Source of the DNA: an uncultured Oscillibacter sp.
Lineage (GTDB): Bacteria > Bacillota > Clostridia > Oscillospirales > Oscillospiraceae
Direction: 5' to 3'
Assembly: GCA_900542115.1 (NCBI GenBank)
Contig: UQMC01000005.1
Span: 1-30,656 of the forward strand
DNA length: 30,656 bases
Shown: piece by piece, positions 30,612 to 30,656 of the stretch
How the letters are laid out: every line of letters starts with the position of its first letter
How positions within the stretch are numbered: position 1 is the first letter of the stretch
Notes under the pieces: model-generated
The model's input: the letters and a program-made list of their open reading frames with translations, nothing else
Database searches by the model: none
What the model was told of the DNA's origin: nothing
Made by a program: the position numbers and the translations under genes

Positions 30612-30656
30612 CCTCCGGCTAAGCCGGAGGCTTGAGTAAGCCCTATAAGGGCTTTA
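30612..30656 (+). repeat. Tandem hairpins at the contig end, possible repeated-element end
   Basis: Two adjacent hairpins: CCTCCGGC-TAA-GCCGGAGG (30612-30630) and AAGCCCT-ATA-AGGGCTT (30638-30654). The first lies 41 nt after the last gene and has no U-tract, so it is a weak terminator at best. Paired subterminal hairpins at an assembly break would fit the end of a multicopy element such as an IS200/IS605-type insertion; no transposase is in view. Confidence 0.5.

Overview
The window looks like a complete assembled contig from a GC-rich Firmicute, most likely Oscillospiraceae (Flavonifractor/Lawsonibacter/Oscillibacter-like). The evidence is a Firmicutes-type S10 ribosomal operon, a murI-DUF1934-argS cluster, azlCD, a DUF362 ferredoxin, strong GGAGG ribosome binding sites, TTGACA/TATAAT promoters and high-GC codon use. 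Genus assignment is inference. Bases 1-51 are not genomic: they match the Illumina P7/TruSeq index adapter and truncate rplB. The far end stops in two tandem hairpins that resemble the end of a repeated element, so the contig may have broken at a repeat.

Layout. (1) 52-2830, minus strand: start of the S10 operon, rpsJ-rplC-rplD-rplW-rplB (partial), with a strong promoter and a ~270-nt leader containing an intrinsic-terminator-like hairpin. (2) 3005-4585, minus: prfC (release factor 3). (3) 4740-6089, plus: an HGSNAT/DUF1624 membrane protein and a cytidylate-kinase-like protein. (4) 6141-7779, minus: a DUF6512 membrane protein and the azlC-azlD exporter pair. (5) 7904-10922, minus: the operon murI-DUF1934-argS. 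(6) 11139-12837, plus: a small hypothetical gene, then a DUF362/2x[4Fe-4S] protein behind a promoter with the geometry of a MerR-family target. (7) 12889-13464, minus: a PH-like membrane protein.

(8) 13663-28065, minus: a compact 14.4-kb block of 23 phage-type genes in myovirus/PBSX order. It runs terS, terL, portal, prohead-protease-like, decoration, major capsid, three connectors, contractile sheath, tube, chaperone-like, a 169-aa protein where the tape measure should be, LysM baseplate protein, hub, spike, gp25-like wedge, baseplate J, DUF2313, a TM/coiled-coil protein, holin, a small protein and a phosphodiester glycosidase with an SLH-like tail. Many neighbours overlap by ATGA. No integrase, repressor, replication gene, tail fibre, long tape measure or recognisable att site is visible. 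This fits a domesticated particle (PBSX-like or a candidate gene transfer agent) at least as well as an ordinary prophage. Two near-identical palindromic elements bracket the terminase pair, and the portal 3' end is duplicated beside several palindromes.

(9) 28326-30118, plus: a KdpD-like sensor kinase lacking the KdpD N-terminal domain and a KdpE-like regulator, followed by a terminator and a small unknown gene (30265-30570).

How the genes work together: the left 13 kb is core physiology (translation, amino-acid export, peptidoglycan precursor synthesis, redox). The phage block appears to be one leftward transcription unit encoding head, contractile tail and lysis functions. The two-component pair diverges from it across a 260-bp intergenic region.
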